NCBI GenBank assembly: GCA_033964015.1
Contig: CM066916.1
Coordinates: forward strand, 32,319,404 to 32,383,403
DNA: 64,000 bases
Source of the DNA: Scolanthus callimorphus
Lineage: Eukaryota; Cnidaria; Anthozoa; Actiniaria; Edwardsiidae
Reading direction: 5' to 3'
Shown: piece after piece, positions 39,806 to 50,149 of the stretch
How the letters are laid out: every line of letters begins with the position of its first letter
Position numbering within the stretch: the stretch's first letter is position 1
Made by a program: the position numbers and the translations under genes
Notes under the pieces: generated by a model
Databases searched by the model: none
Told to the model about the DNA's origin: nothing
The model's input: the letters and a program-made list of their open reading frames with translations, nothing else

Positions 39806-40603
39806 TGTTGCGCGGGTAAATCCTGTTGAAGACTAAAAACCCCGCAACTGGGGGAACAAACGGGAATCGTTTAGAGACAACGTGTGGGACTACGAGAATT
39901 TGATTTACCTTTTTAGTTTACTGTTCTTTTTCCACTCTGGCTAAATCATTACAATCACAGTTTTTATACAGTTTATCTTATTTTCCATTAAGGGAATGAA
40001 ACACAATAATCTTAAAAGTTATCTGTCCGACTTGACAGAAAGTTCCTTTTCCTAAAACTTTATTTACTAAACTTAATAAGGGAGAATGCCGAAGAGGAAC
40101 CGACTTGTCCAAGTAAATGGGACACATAGACTCCTCTGGACAATTATGTCGAGAAAGTGGGAAATACATACCCTAACGGACAAACCTAAATTGTACTTTA
40201 ATGAGACATGGTGCAGTGCACGCGCACTGTTCGCAAGATAATAATCAATACTTTCATTTAATACTATTTTCCGAAAGTAGAAAGCACTTTTAAGTCGGAC
40301 AGGTCCCAAAGAGATTAAGAGATTGAATTTCCTTCCAAAGAATGGTTACAATTGTTATCTTCACTTATTTCCTATACATGTAACTAGATTACTCTATCTC
40401 TTGAATCATGGACAGTTCGTCTTCTAATCACTATTTAACTAAACGTATTACATTTATTTCATTTATTCATTTCATTTATCCCTAATTGTATATTTAAGCT
40501 TTTCATTGTGCATTTACGTGTTTATTTCACGAAATCAAACATTTTAGATTATTTTTCTTAAACATGGGCTTTACTATTCATTGCGTGTTTTTATTGTGCC
40601 ACA
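39806..40603 (-). mobile_element. LTR family B, 5' LTR, full length
   Basis: A 798-bp LTR, TGTTGCGCGGG to TTATTGTGCCACA. It is closely similar over its length to 20449-21199. It carries the primer binding site on its left and GTAG on its right. A minus-strand poly(A)-like signal lies at its start (CACAATAAAAAC), close to the LTR edge. Confidence 0.85.
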
Positions 40604-40607
40604 GTAG

Positions 40608-40932
40608 GCAATTACCAGGATCTTTTCAATTTTCGTGGTTTATTTGACTATGGGACAAGCTCACAAAATACTAACTACAGAGGCCGATTGAGCCCCTATA
40701 TCCTTTTTCTTGTTGATTAAAGATTTCTTATAATAAAATCTTTGACCCCATGCGGACAAATTAATTATTTTTTCCAAACTTTTAGGCTTTCCTCTTCAAA
40801 ATCACTTTCTTTATTTTTATATTGGGATTACAATTATCAACCTAATGAATCAATCTTTCGCTTATTTTCAAATAACACAAAAGTCTTGTCCGTTTATTAC
40901 TAAAGTCAAATCCATTTTTTCATCGCACAACA
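40608..40932 (-). mobile_element. LTR family D, 3' LTR, interrupted by the B element
   Basis: With TGTTAGGTAG at 35629-35638 it forms a ~335-bp LTR ending CATCGCACAACA. The polypurine tract ACTTTCCCCTCCTTCCC is at 40933-40949. Its element interior (Cys) lies to the right. Another copy is at 18632-19026. Confidence 0.75.
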
Positions 40933-40965
40933 ACTTTCCCCTCCTTCCCAGAAGACGACCTCGTC

Positions 40966-41325
40966 TTACAAAGAAGTCAAAAATAGATTGTTTAATCGGA
41001 GGAATACGAGCGATGAGCTGAAAAAATTCTGAAATCGCCTTGCGCGGCGATAATTATAGTCGAGTCGGCGAAACTGGGAAAAGGTGGAAGCCTTGGAGAT
41101 TAACCGAGGGGCGACCTGGTGGATCTCCAGCAAAGGATAACAACAGAGGGAAGTAGCGACTCGACAGTAGTTTTGTTGTTTTAGTTCCCAGATGATAGCA
41201 AGAAGGAGGGCGCGATCAACAACTGTGCGCATAGTGACCGCCTGGTTATCGCGTATTTGTTGCTCAACAAAAATTCCCTTAACACGGCCACAAATTTTAA
41301 CAAATGCGAGCACGTTGTCGGGATA
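40966..41325 (-). pseudogene. Cys ORF C-terminal two thirds (D type)
   Basis: Open over 116 codons: NVLAFVKICG-like start, FVEQQIRDNQAVTMRTVVDR, ALLLAIIWELKQQNYCRVAT, SLCCYPLLEIHQVAPRLI and SQFRRLDYNYRRARRFQNFF. Upstream it is broken by LINE-derived DNA at 41326. The conserved basic end SQFRRLDYNYRRARRF is shared by B, D and E elements. Confidence 0.7.
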
Positions 41326-41829
41326 GTCCTTTCAGGTGCGTTTAGAACGCAACCTGTTTTTAACAGGAGCCCTGAGCACGCTTAATAAATGATTACAAAA
41401 TCGTAATATAGATAGATTTTTACAGTATAAAAATATTTAAGGTGCTATATACAAGAAAGTCATCAATAATGATAATAATAATTCAAGAGATATATATACA
41501 TTGCAATAACTACTATAAAATTGATGAATAATAATGAGAGTAAATATACTAAAAAAATAACGTATAAAACTATTAAAAACTATACAACCATTATAATAAA
41601 ATGATCTCTTTGCTACTTCTGTTCAGACTGCTGGTGGATGTAAATGATTTTATTGTCTCGCTGCACGCTGGTGGATACTTCTATTGTGTTTAAAATAATT
41701 TCTAAAATACTGAGGAAAACGTCAAACATCTTTTATCAAGTTTTTGAGTGTTATTTCATCGCCTTTCTTCCAGTGTTGGCCACTTTAAGATTTTTCATTG
41801 GCGGGACTACTGCGGTGGGTTCTAGCGAC
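41326..41829 (-). mobile_element. LINE 3' end inside a Cys ORF (chimera copy 4)
   Basis: Same UTR and RT-end sequence as 32261-32820, with the same junction to the Cys ORF on the left. On the right it runs into the 75-bp tandem array. Confidence 0.7.
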
Positions 41830-42272
41830 GATTCTGCCTGCCCTTTTCTGAAGGGCCTCTAAGGCTTTAGTGTTACCCTTACACCAGGGGAGTAATGATG
41901 AGACGATTCTGCCTGCCCTATTCTGAAGGGCCTCTAAGGCTTTAGTGTTACCCTTACGCCAGGGCAGTAATGATAAGGCGATTCTGCCTGCCCTATTCTG
42001 AAGGGCCTCTAAGGCTTTAGTGTTACCCTTACGCCAGGGCAGTAATGATAAGACGATTCTGCCTGCCCTTTTCTGAAGGGCCTCTAAGGCTTTAGTGTTA
42101 CCCTTACGCCAGGGCAGTAATGATAAGACGATTCTGCCTGCCCTATTCTGAAGGGCCTCTAAGGCTTTAGTGTTACCCTTACGCCAGGGCAGTAATGATA
42201 AGACGATTCTGTCTGCCCTATTCTGAAGGGCCTCTAAGGCTTTAGTGTTACCCTTACGCCAGGGCAGTAATG
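41830..42272 (-). repeat. 75-bp minisatellite, six copies
   Basis: Units start GATTCTG at 41830, 41905, 41980, 42055, 42130 and 42205: an exact 75-bp period with few substitutions. Each unit spans the chimera junction (LINE RT codons ALQNRAGRIV plus Cys-derived SLLPWRKGNTKALE). Since 75 is 25 codons, the LINE frame stays open through the array on the minus strand. Other chimera copies have one unit. Confidence 0.92.
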
Positions 42273-42475
42273 ATTAGGCGAATTTTGTAATGCTTCCTGG
42301 TGAGTGTGGTAGCACGTCATACGTCACACAATTATGTTTTTACGTATGATGTGTTTTGGTTTCGATAACGAACTTCGGCACATTTAGCCGGTATTGTGTG
42401 CAAATTATCGCCAATGTTAGGCTGAGGCACGGTATAGGCCGTTAGATGCTCGTAACATCTGGCGGCCTCTGAAAA
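42273..42475 (-). pseudogene. Cys ORF N-terminal part (D type)
   Basis: Codons for YRLNVPKFVIETKTHHT-like and CYHT sequence, ending at the ATTATTTTCAG acceptor-like junction next to AGGCCGCCAGATG. It is the upstream end of the Cys ORF at 40966-41325, separated by LINE DNA and the minisatellite. Confidence 0.65.
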
Positions 42476-42479
42476 TAAT

Positions 42480-43150
42480 TAAGTTTCAATTAGAAAATTT
42501 CGCAACGAAATATATGATAAGTACATGCACGGTACCCATTTTCGAAATTTTTTTTATGGTCTGAAATTGTATTGCATCGATTCATCGCATATTACAGTAA
42601 AATGTGCGATACCGAAATACGGCGTTTTGAATTTTAATTTGACAATCAACTTGACACGAGATGTCAAGTGAGTTAGAAAATTGACAAGCCACAGGAATTG
42701 TGAATCAGCGTAATAAATTTCTAAGATTTTATTAAGTGTAAATTAGTAAATTAGTATAAGGTCATTTCTGATTGCGACTTATATATAATGTTGGACTGAC
42801 ACAACGAAAGAAAAGGATCGTATTGCGTGAGCCAGTTTCATTCTGCGTGCGATCGGGAGTATGTTCCCTACAACGAAATGTAAGTATGGATAACATTTTT
42901 TTGTATGTATAAATGAGAGATCATGTTGAAAAAAAAAGAGACAGAACCAGAAGGGATTACTAATATTTATCAACAAAGGGAAAAAATACCAATTACTCTT
43001 TATACCATAATCGGTAACGTATAACAGCATATTGCCAATAGAGTAACCTCAATCGTCGGAATCTCCCCTGTGTATCTAAGATATAGATAAATTTCGTATG
43101 AATATAACAGAAATAGGCAGAATGAAACTGGTCTCACGATTTTACAATTT
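42480..43150. other. Spacer between Cys and Env, no gene recognised
   Basis: 42480-42790 repeats 33200-33500. A block GTTCCCTACAACGAAATGTA followed by AGT (42868-42890) recurs at 27.42, 53.74 and 61.77 kb. The rest is AT-rich without domains. Confidence 0.5.
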
Positions 43151-43830
43151 ATTGTGGGCTCAATTCTTCTTCATGTTGTTGGTCCTTAGGAAGGTTGAAA
43201 TAATCACAAATGCTTGGTCCTTCCAAGGAACATACTGAATGTTATGTTGTGTCAGTATTGGTAGAGCAAGTTGTATTTTCTTTGGACATTTTCCTATCCC
43301 AGTTACAAAACCGCTTATGCTGACTTCGCACGGTATATTTATGACAACCAACAGAGAAAGCGGGTATCTCCTCTGCGGCTGAGAACCATTAGTCTTTGTA
43401 ACATTTTTATCGGTGCATGACCAATAATATCTAGCTCCTAAATGGATCATAGGAACCAAGTCATCACAGTCAACATCGTTTACATCTGATCTAACAAAAT
43501 TAGATAACAAAAAGGATTCCAAGGTAACCCCAGCCAATTAACCTCTTTTATACGTCGTAAAACGGTAGATGAAAAAGAAAATTCGTTGAAAATTCATTTC
43601 GGTAACACGACATGTTACAACTGCCAAATCATCCTTGAAAACGGGGCCGGTATAGCAAATACCCGCTGCTTTATATTTCAAGTAGTACTCCAGGTTACAA
43701 ACTGAGTTTCCTCCCATGACAATTATAAAAACAAGAGTTTCCTCCCTTTAATCACTGGTACGGTGAAAAAGAAATTAATCGTGAATAACTTCTCATAACT
43801 TCTCATCGTGAATAACGTCTCACATTTTTT
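43150..43830 (-). pseudogene. Env-like glycoprotein, copy 3
   Basis: Middle part of an Env-like gene with frameshifts: FFFTVPVIKG, AGICYTGPVFKDDLAVVTC, then WLGLPWNP-like and SDVNDVDCDDLVPMIHLGAR, YYWSCTDKNVTKTNGSQP, INIPCEVSISGFVTGIGKCP and YVPWKDQ. The C-terminal anchor is missing. At about 43800 the upstream part is replaced by RING mini-gene DNA. Confidence 0.7.
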
Positions 43831-44036
43831 GCTCATTGCACAGACCACATTCTATAAAAATATATATGTATAACTTTATAGTTCGATGAAACATCACAAA
43901 ACAAAAAGTGCTCAACAGTATATCAAGATCAGTGACTTACTCAAATATTTACTCAAATCAATCATTAATTCCATTTCCATGGGATCTTCAGCCAGCTTCA
44001 GCAATGTTTTCTGCCATTTTGTTTTTCTAGTTGTTA
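43820..44036 (-). pseudogene. RING mini-gene remnant
   Basis: Same orientation as 8895-9214. It keeps the exon 2 start (TGCTCATTGCACAGACCACA), the intron with both tandem GTAAGT-type donors, and exon 1 (MAENIAE-, MEMELMIDL). The Zn-binding part of exon 2 is lost at the left. At 44036 the DNA switches to an inverted Env segment. Confidence 0.65.
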
Positions 44037-44405
44037 CACTTCGAGTTGTTACACAGTTGTTATACTTCCGAAGTTTGTAGAGGAGAGACTGAAAAGCTAC
44101 GGCGATAGTTCTTAAGAAGAGACAATAATTGTTTGGAAATAAAATATGTTTAGTCTGACATCAATAAATTATTTTTATTTAATTCCAGGCAAAGAGTGAC
44201 AACACTGAATAACATGATAGTCAAACCAAGCTACTTCTTGTTTTTGTCTACCTTTTCATGTTGTTTTCAATTTGGCATAAATCAACAATTCGGCTCCTTG
44301 ACGGAAAAGATTACTTTCTACCCGTCGTCTCTTTTAATAAGTCACACGGCCCGTCCATTAACTTTTAGCATTGCGCATACAAAAACTGTAAACAATTACT
44401 CGTGA
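44037..44405 (+). pseudogene. Env N-terminal segment, inverted copy
   Basis: Inverted relative to 7680-8060. It includes the acceptor-like TTTATTTAATTCCAG (ending 44188), then MTTLNNMIVKPSYFLFLSTF (signal-like, second Met equivalent to the start of Env copy 1) and NQQFGSLTEKITFYPSSLLI. It stops at 44403. It shows that the first exon and signal sequence were kept in two independent copies. Confidence 0.65.
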
Positions 44406-44554
44406 ACAGAAATATTGTTTTACCTGATAAGTTTGTTAATCGAATTTCTTTTATTAATTTTTAACAACTCTCATTTAAGATTTGTTTGATCAAATTTCAA
44501 CAACTTCTGTTGAAGATTGTGTCACTACCTTTTAAACTAGATCCCTCAGAAGTT

Positions 44555-44802
44555 ATAATCGCATAATTAGTTGTGGCTGTTTACACGTTATGTTTTTCGA
44601 TTATAAAATTAACCATTTTCAATTATCCCTTTTCTTTTTGTAATTAAATAACGATTTGTGAGTTCTAATTGCATTAATTAGTTGTGGCTATTTACACGTG
44701 ATGTTTTCGATTATAAAATTAACCATTTTCAATTATCCCTTTTCTTTTTTTAAGTAAATCACGATTTTGTATGATGGGTTTTATGTTGTGCAACAGTGCG
44801 CT
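44555..44802 (-). mobile_element. LTR family E fragment with internal 108-bp duplication
   Basis: Two direct copies (about 44555-44660 and 44662-44765) share 'ttagttgtggct', 'tttacacgt' and 'ttcgattataaaattaacca'. The end TTATGTTGTGCAACA (44788-44802) equals the end of the E LTR at 46379. No polypurine tract follows. Confidence 0.6.
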
Positions 44803-44892
44803 CACCAGACGGCACTTCTAGGGTTGCATCAACTGCGCCGACATTGTTTTCCATGATTTGTTAAATTGACTGGACTACTCAGAAGGCAGATG

Positions 44893-45111
44893 TTACATGT
44901 TGCGTCCAGTTTGATGTAATGACTCACGAGGTACAAAACGGAAGTATCCTGTTTTTGGTATCCTTAAAAAAACTGTATTGCACATCACACTGTCCTCTTC
45001 TTCTTTTTCTGCGTAGCTAATTGTAAATTCCGCTTCACTTTCTTCGTCGAGTTTTTCAAATTCTTCTTGTTCCTTTTTGACTATTTCAGTATTCATTGTT
45101 TGGTTAATCAT
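44893..45111 (-). CDS. Small acidic ORF, unknown
   Basis: A 72-codon ORF: MINQTMNTEIVKKEQEEFEK, then a Glu/Asp-rich centre (SEAEFTISYAEKEEEDSV) and a basic, aromatic end. It may be a leftover of an acidic spacer like that of Gag-TM, but no direct match is seen. Real expression is uncertain. Confidence 0.3.
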   Translation of the reverse strand: MINQTMNTEIVKKEQEEFEKLDEESEAEFTISYAEKEEEDSVMCNTVFLRIPKTGYFRFVPRESLHQTGRNM

Positions 45112-45238
45112 TGGTGCACTATGGGGGTGAGATTGTTGCTGTGATGCTGACTTCGAATTTGACAGTTGTGTAACACATCGTATTTAGGTACCCGTTCAGG
45201 ATCGTTCAGCAAGGCTTAACTCACTCGCTTACTAATTA

Positions 45239-45257
45239 ACAATTATTCCTCGAGCCT

Positions 45258-45288
<31 letters not shown>

Positions 45289-45500
45289 GAGGCCATGAGG
45301 GCGAGAGGAATAATTGTTTTAGTCAAATCACACTAGTAGGTCAATTTGTATTGCCAAAAAAATGTTTTTGTTCTGGTCATTTGCCATTTTCAGGCTTTGA
45401 AATCCGACACTTTTCGCTACTAGTAGGCTATAACTTATAGCCTACTAGTAGCTCAACCAATCAGAACGCAGCATTGATAATAGACCACTAGTGTGATTTG
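45239..45500. mobile_element. Foldback-type MITE, half element
   Basis: Starts AACAATTATTCCTCGAGCC, contains an internal hairpin around CCTTCGGCCTTCGGCCTCAT, and a perfect 35-bp palindrome (CTACTAGTAGGCTATAA, c, complement) at 45417-45451. It shares 'agctcaaccaatcagaacgcag' and 'aatagacca' with the larger foldback element at 58630-59194. Confidence 0.65.
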
Positions 45501-45501
45501 A

Positions 45502-45947
45502 CTAATTCCTATTACATGATAACTGTTATAGGACACAGCTCGTGGTGTTTCTCACGGTGGGTTGAGTGTTACTTGAAAAGGGGGAAACGTATTTTCGCTT
45601 GTTGTCCGCATTTGGGAGTGTTTGTTTATCAGAGCTAGTCTATCTAATTCGCGCCTTATCACTTGCCATGGGCACAGTTTATTTTTTTTTCTTCCCTAGG
45701 TCTAGTTTAGGTTGTTATAAATTCTTCCCTTTGATAACTCTTATCACCGTAGCCGTGCCCTTCACAAACACTGTTATTAAATAATGATAGTACCTGAGAA
45801 CTGGCTTGGGGAAATCCCTACATATCTGCAATTACTATAAACCTCTATACAATTCCTAGAACAGCTCTGTAACACTCCCGCTGCCTTTTTCTCAAGTACA
45901 TCTCTTAGTAAACTGAAATTGGGTATGATAGAAAGATTGGAAACATA
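45502..45947. other. No gene recognised
   Basis: AT-rich DNA between the foldback MITE and the E LTR. A plus-strand 72-codon hydrophobic ORF (45566-45784) has no recognisable similarity. Confidence 0.4.
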
Positions 45948-46379
45948 TGTTACACGACGAAATCCTGTAACGGGGAACTATAACAGGAACGAACAGGGAC
46001 AACGAGTGGATACTAGAGAATTTTGACTTTACCTTTTAATAGCTTGTTGATTCCACTCTAAAATCACAACTTGAAAATCAAGCCCTTTTATACAACACTT
46101 GTTTTTAATTAAAGAAAGGAAAAGCAATACTCCTAAAAACCATCTGTCCGATACGTCCAAAATGTGTCCACAAAAAGGCAAATGCTAATTGTTTTATTAG
46201 TCACCTTTTTTACTTAATTATTTTTGGGAGTATCTTAAGTTTTCCGATTGTCAAAATCACATATTTTTAATTATCCCTTACAATCAGGAAATTAGTTCTT
46301 TTGTACATTTAAGACTATTCTTTACTTTTCGAAAATAAATCACCATTTCAATATGATAGTTTTTTTATGTTGTGCAACA
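45948..46379 (-). mobile_element. LTR family E, 3' LTR
   Basis: A 432-bp LTR from TGTTACACGACGAAATCC to TTATGTTGTGCAACA. The polypurine tract TACTTTCCCCTCCTATC (46380-46396) and a Cys ORF follow, so it is a 3' LTR on the minus strand. A partial second copy is at 63046-63292. Confidence 0.8.
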
Positions 46380-46419
46380 TACTTTCCCCTCCTATCAAGA
46401 CGGCGTCCTCGTCGTCTGA

Positions 46420-46990
46420 AGGACTCAAAAACAAATATCGGGAAAACACTAGCGTAAGTGAAATTTATGACGTTGAGCTCGCCGAAAGTTATAATCAAGA
46501 CGACGGAAGTGAGAAAAAGAAGAAGCATGAAAAAACAACCAGGGAGCAACTTGGTGACTCTCCAGGAATGGATACGAACACAAGTAAGTAGCTGTGCGCA
46601 AATATTGGTGGCGTTTCAACTCAAATTATGGCCAAGAAGAGTGCGCGGTTAACAACGGTGCGCATTCTCACGGCCTGATTGTCACGAATTTGCTGTTCGA
46701 CATAGAGTTCCTTGATCGAGAGCAGGTCACAAATGTTGACAAATGCTAACACATTGTTGCCGGGGGTGAGGATTCGTTTCCTTTCTAGCACAGAGATTGT
46801 GGCGTCAATGGCGCCCGGACAAAAAGAATAAGGCAAATTCTGGAGAGCGTCGATATTAGTGTGATAACACTGCATGCAATTGATTTTCGAGGTATGGTGA
46901 GTTTTTGTTTCGATCACCGTCGTCGGCACATTAAGCCGGTATTCTGTAAATATTATTGCCAAAGTTAGGTGAAGGCACGGTATATCATGT
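46420..46990 (-). pseudogene. Cys ORF, E type, one nonsense codon
   Basis: Open from the TTATTTCAG acceptor-like start to FLAII: YRLNVPTTVIETKTHHTSKI, CMQCYHTNIDALQNLPYSFC, PGAIDATISVLERKRILT, LLSIKELYVEQQIRDNQ. Where other copies have TGG (AIIW) this has TGA at about 46620; the frame then continues through YLCSYPFLESHQVAPWLF to the basic end. The sequence differs by roughly a third from the B type, yet the motif order is the same, so the protein was long conserved. Confidence 0.7.
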
Positions 46991-46999
46991 GCGTCGTGC

Positions 47000-47704
47000 C
47001 ATCCTGCGGCCTCTGAAATAAATCAATTAGTGAATTAGAATGGAACACCACATGCGGTATCACGCGTGGCTGATCTATCGTTGCTATACAAGAGTAAAAC
47101 GAGAAATATATTTCAACAAGTTGTTTTATTGTTGTTGTTCGAGCGATGTACCCGAAAAAAAATTAACATGCCAAATTGTCGAAATTATCGTCGGTTAAGC
47201 AGAACTGACGTGCCAATTATTATAACGAGGTGTATTCTAAGGAGGTAGTGCGTTGACAATGCTTCTTGCATATTTTAAGCATAGTGGTTTCACCACCTTT
47301 AGGCCATTTCAGTTTGTGTGAATTACTCGCGTCAAAAGAAAGAAAGAATGGTTCGAACATTTTCATACTTGCCTTCGGAAACGGGGATTTACCTTAACAA
47401 CGGCTACGTAAGTAACCGCAGTGGCAACGAGTCACATAAATAAGATGATTATGAGTATCAGTATGATTTTTATTTTTATATTTTATTTTATGGTATTGAT
47501 TTATGTTACTATATTTTTATTATTATTATTATTATTTTGCCTAAATATATTTTAATTGCGTTTGATATATAGAGGTATTATTGCTTTTATGGGTATGGAG
47601 AGCGCAATTATTATTGTTCGTGATATTGAATCTGATCCATCCTGCTCATTCATATATATTGCGTCGTTGAGATCGGTAGATATTTATTTTGTGTTTTGAG
47701 GAAG

Positions 47705-47735
<31 letters not shown>

Positions 47736-48100
47736 TCTGATTATGATTATCATTGTTCTTTTTTTGTTATTATTATTATTTTGTTTTTGTATATTGTTTT
47801 TCTTTTCTTGTCGTTGACAAGGATAATAATGCCGTATGTACAGTAAAGACTCATGGATGAACGGCAGTGCAAGAAGTCAGGTAGGCACTTGCGAGTCAAT
47901 TCTTTTTTCCTGCTTCTAGTGGGTCGTCGATTGAGAATTTCAATGTGCTCCGCGGAAAGACCCGCTAGGTAGTACACAATGTGGCGAATATCCGAGTACT
48001 GCCAATAAAAGAGTCGCAGGCGTAAAAATAGTCGGCGGGCCTGCTGCCGGGTATCTAACATAGAAAGTACATGGGCTATATAACAGTGATATTTTCAATG
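47000..48100. other. Spacer between Env and Cys, no gene recognised
   Basis: 47000-47250 matches 63710-63900 (both upstream of an E-type Cys ORF). It contains (TA)n near 47706-47732 and AT-rich low-complexity DNA. The block ACCTTAACAACGGCTACGTA then AGT (47393-47415) is a diverged relative of the 27.42/42.87/53.74-kb block. Confidence 0.5.
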
Positions 48101-48128
48101 AAGGCAAGATGAAAATGAACTCACAAAA

Positions 48129-49056
48129 TTATAATTGTGGCTGCAAATCGTCCTCATGTGTTTGGTTTTTAGGTAGATTACAGCCATCGCAAAGCTCTTC
48201 CATCGGAGCTTCGCCTTCGCCTGAGTCACTCAAGACAACTCGCGTTCTTTTTAATTCCAAAGAACATTCTGTTTGTCCTGGAGGCTTAGAGCCAGGAATA
48301 GTTTGACGGACAAAAAATTTATAGCAAATGGTTATCCAAGCGAACATGTTAATCAGAGACACTGGAAAAGCAATATAGATGAGGACTTCAATTACCGTAG
48401 TTTCCGAAGTTTCTGAAATTTTTCGAATGTCATCGTGAATTTTGCGGAATTTACGCATTAGGTGGCCATCAATTACATTGAAAGATTTATCGAGGGATTC
48501 AATTGTTCTCTTATCAAACTTGAGTAATGGTGGAATTTTTAAGGATTCCAAATGCAATAAATGAAGCCTGGAATTGAATGCCTGATCTTTCCAAGGAATA
48601 TATTGAATATTTTGTTGTGTAAGGATTGGGAATGTAAGCTGTAACTTCTCTGGACATTCCCCTATTCCCGTTCCAATTCCCTGTATGGTTGAGTCACATG
48701 GGATATTGATGATAACTAAAGGCGAAAGAGGATAATTTATTTTTGGCTGTGACCCGTTTATCATAGTAACACTGTGATCAGTACAAGACAAATAATAGCA
48801 CGCTCCTAAGTGGACTAATGGAACCAAATCGTCACAATCAGAGTCATTTATATGGGATCTAGGGAAGGTAATTCGCATATCTGGGTTCCATGGCAACCCA
48901 AGCCAATTCACCTCCGGTACTCGCCGCAAAACATTGGGTGGGCAAACGAAATTCGTGGGATCTTGGAAACATTTTGATAACACGCTTGTGGCCTTGTGAG
49001 TAAGATAGATCGCCGCTTCTTACAGTCACAACTGCTAATTAACTGATAGAAATTCA
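48129..49056 (-). pseudogene. Env-like glycoprotein, copy 4, 3' half open
   Basis: An open 285-codon frame of the C-terminal half: CFQDPTNFVCPPNVL, VNWLGLPWNPDMRITFPRSH, DCDDLVPLVHLGACYYLSCT, INIPCDSTIQGIGTGIGECP, LPILTQ-like and IQYIPWKDQ. A predicted heptad region follows (SLDKSFNVIDGHLMRKFRKI, HDDIRKISETSETT), then a TM helix (VLIYIAFPVSLINMFAWITI) and a tail with CDGCNLPKNQ. The N-terminal half is replaced at about 49056 by a fragment of another element. It is the best preserved Env C-terminal half in the window. Confidence 0.75.
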
Positions 49057-49065
49057 ATTAATTAA

Positions 49066-49210
49066 TTAGACAGTCCGTATCGTCCATTGTCTGAGAGAAC
49101 AGAAGAATTGAATTTGAGTGTTAATATAGCTAGACTATTGAGTTGCCATCTTCACAAAGTTATCTTTCCAAATAAGGCAAGTTCGTTTGGCTGGCTATTT
49201 TGATACAAAA
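49066..49210 (-). pseudogene. RING type 2 start and BTB-RING spacer
   Basis: Only the first codons of a type 2 RING gene remain (MDDTDC, ATG near 49087), with the typical spacer up to the BTB stop at 49211. This spacer of about 120 bases is conserved at 4.6, 13.8, 17.6 and 22.5 kb. Confidence 0.6.
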
Positions 49211-49790
49211 TTAATGTTTTCTGATATACTTTTCTAATAATTTTGTTGCTAATATAGGAACAGAAGCACTGTCCATGACGTCTTCAAATGAAAGTTCTGC
49301 GTAACATAAAGCATTAATGATTTCGAAATACCCGTGGTGCTTCAAAGCCATCATGACATCAAGGTACCTGTTTTTAAGAACAGCCTTGATATCTAGTTCG
49401 ATAGAATTAGGGGTTGCAGCGATCACATGAAGTGCACCTGCTGGCACTAGATGTTCTAACAAGAAGGCACTACGTATTTTGAGTATTCTGCAGAGATCTA
49501 CAAGCCCAAGAACGTCATGGATTTCAAAAGAAACTTGAAAGCTATTGTCACTTCCTAAACGTCTTTATTTACCACTTGCCAATTTCCAAAGTCCAAAATA
49601 AGTGAAGGCCAGTATCCATAATAATTGTAGTGGTCCTTGTAGAAGATCAGATATGAAACGGAATATCCTGACAAGGATGCCAGTGTTGCGCAAATTTCCG
49701 CGCCAATTATTCTTGTATGATGCCCCCTTGTCAACTGGATTACTGTGGTAACATTATCCTAATCCATCTTTCTTTCTCAACTTACAATTT
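49211..49790 (-). pseudogene. BTB/POZ-like accessory protein, best C-terminal copy
   Basis: The C-terminal frame 49211-49462 is open: LVPAGALHVIAATPNSIELD, LDVMMALKHHGYFEIINALC, YAELSFEDVMDSASVPILAT, then stop. Upstream in another frame are SFQVSFEIHDVLGLVDLCRI and LKIRSAFLLEHLV, and further upstream VTTVIQLTRGHHTRI with ATLASLSGYSVSYLIFYKD. This matches the BTB pattern of an early strand, a helix with LASxSG, and the terminal helix pair. At least one frameshift is present. It overlaps the tail of the Env-like ORF and precedes a RING start. Confidence 0.6.
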
Positions 49791-50040
49791 GCACAACGAT
49801 GAGATTGTTGTTGTGATGTTAATGATGCTGACGACTTCGAGGTTGATCTAGTGAAACGAAAAATTATGACGATTAAGACAAGTGCAAATAAACAGGTGCT
49901 GTTACGGTGTATATGATTTTCTAGAAACTCTAGAACGGACTGACTTGAACAACTAAAATGAAGATCGTGAGATAAAATGTGGACTGTAGTTTGTACGCAA
50001 GAAGGACAAGACCACAAAAGCAAGCCACAACCAAACAATA
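49754..50040 (-). pseudogene. Env-like membrane-anchor and tail
   Basis: Open frame: VHILSHDLHFSCSSQSVLEF, a TM helix TCLFALVLIVIIFRFTRS, and a Ser/Gln-rich tail with SHRCANCKLRKK. A similar tail lies at 13200-13300. The tail overlaps the start of the BTB-like frame, as for Env copy 1, which supports the Env-BTB order. The ectodomain is missing; a primer binding site and LTR edge lie at 50070-50140. Confidence 0.55.
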
Positions 50041-50069
50041 TTACCCTCTCAGGTTGCAGACGAAATGTT

Positions 50070-50140
50070 TGGGTTCTCCACCAATTGTTACCGAGCTCTT
50101 ACGTGTGTTTTTGATTTCTTGATTCACCTTGATTCGACTT
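50070..50140 (-). mobile_element. LTR A-like edge with primer binding site
   Basis: GTTTGGGTTCTCCACCAATT followed by GTTACCGAGCTCTTACG: the primer binding site abutting an LTR start. Only about 50 bases of LTR-like sequence follow before BTB-like DNA resumes. Confidence 0.5.
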
Positions 50141-50149
50141 TCTACTGCA

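Larger units (their letters stand above)
35639..40603 (-). mobile_element. B-type LTR element, about 5 kb, with GTAG target duplication
   Basis: The 3' LTR is 35639-36122 (internally deleted); the 5' LTR is 39806-40603. GTAG occurs at 35635-35638 and 40604-40607. Joining the outer flanks gives TGTTAGGTAG-GCAATTACC, the start of a D LTR (compare TGTTAGGTAGGCAATGACC at 51296), so this element inserted into a D LTR. On the minus strand the interior is: primer binding site, RING type 1, C LTR, leader, Gag-TM, Cys, polypurine tract. The RING plus C LTR inside is best read as a further recombination or insertion product. Confidence 0.8.

Noticed and set aside
41830..42272. CRISPR array
   Set aside because: Units are contiguous 75-bp tandem repeats without unique spacers, in a eukaryotic context.
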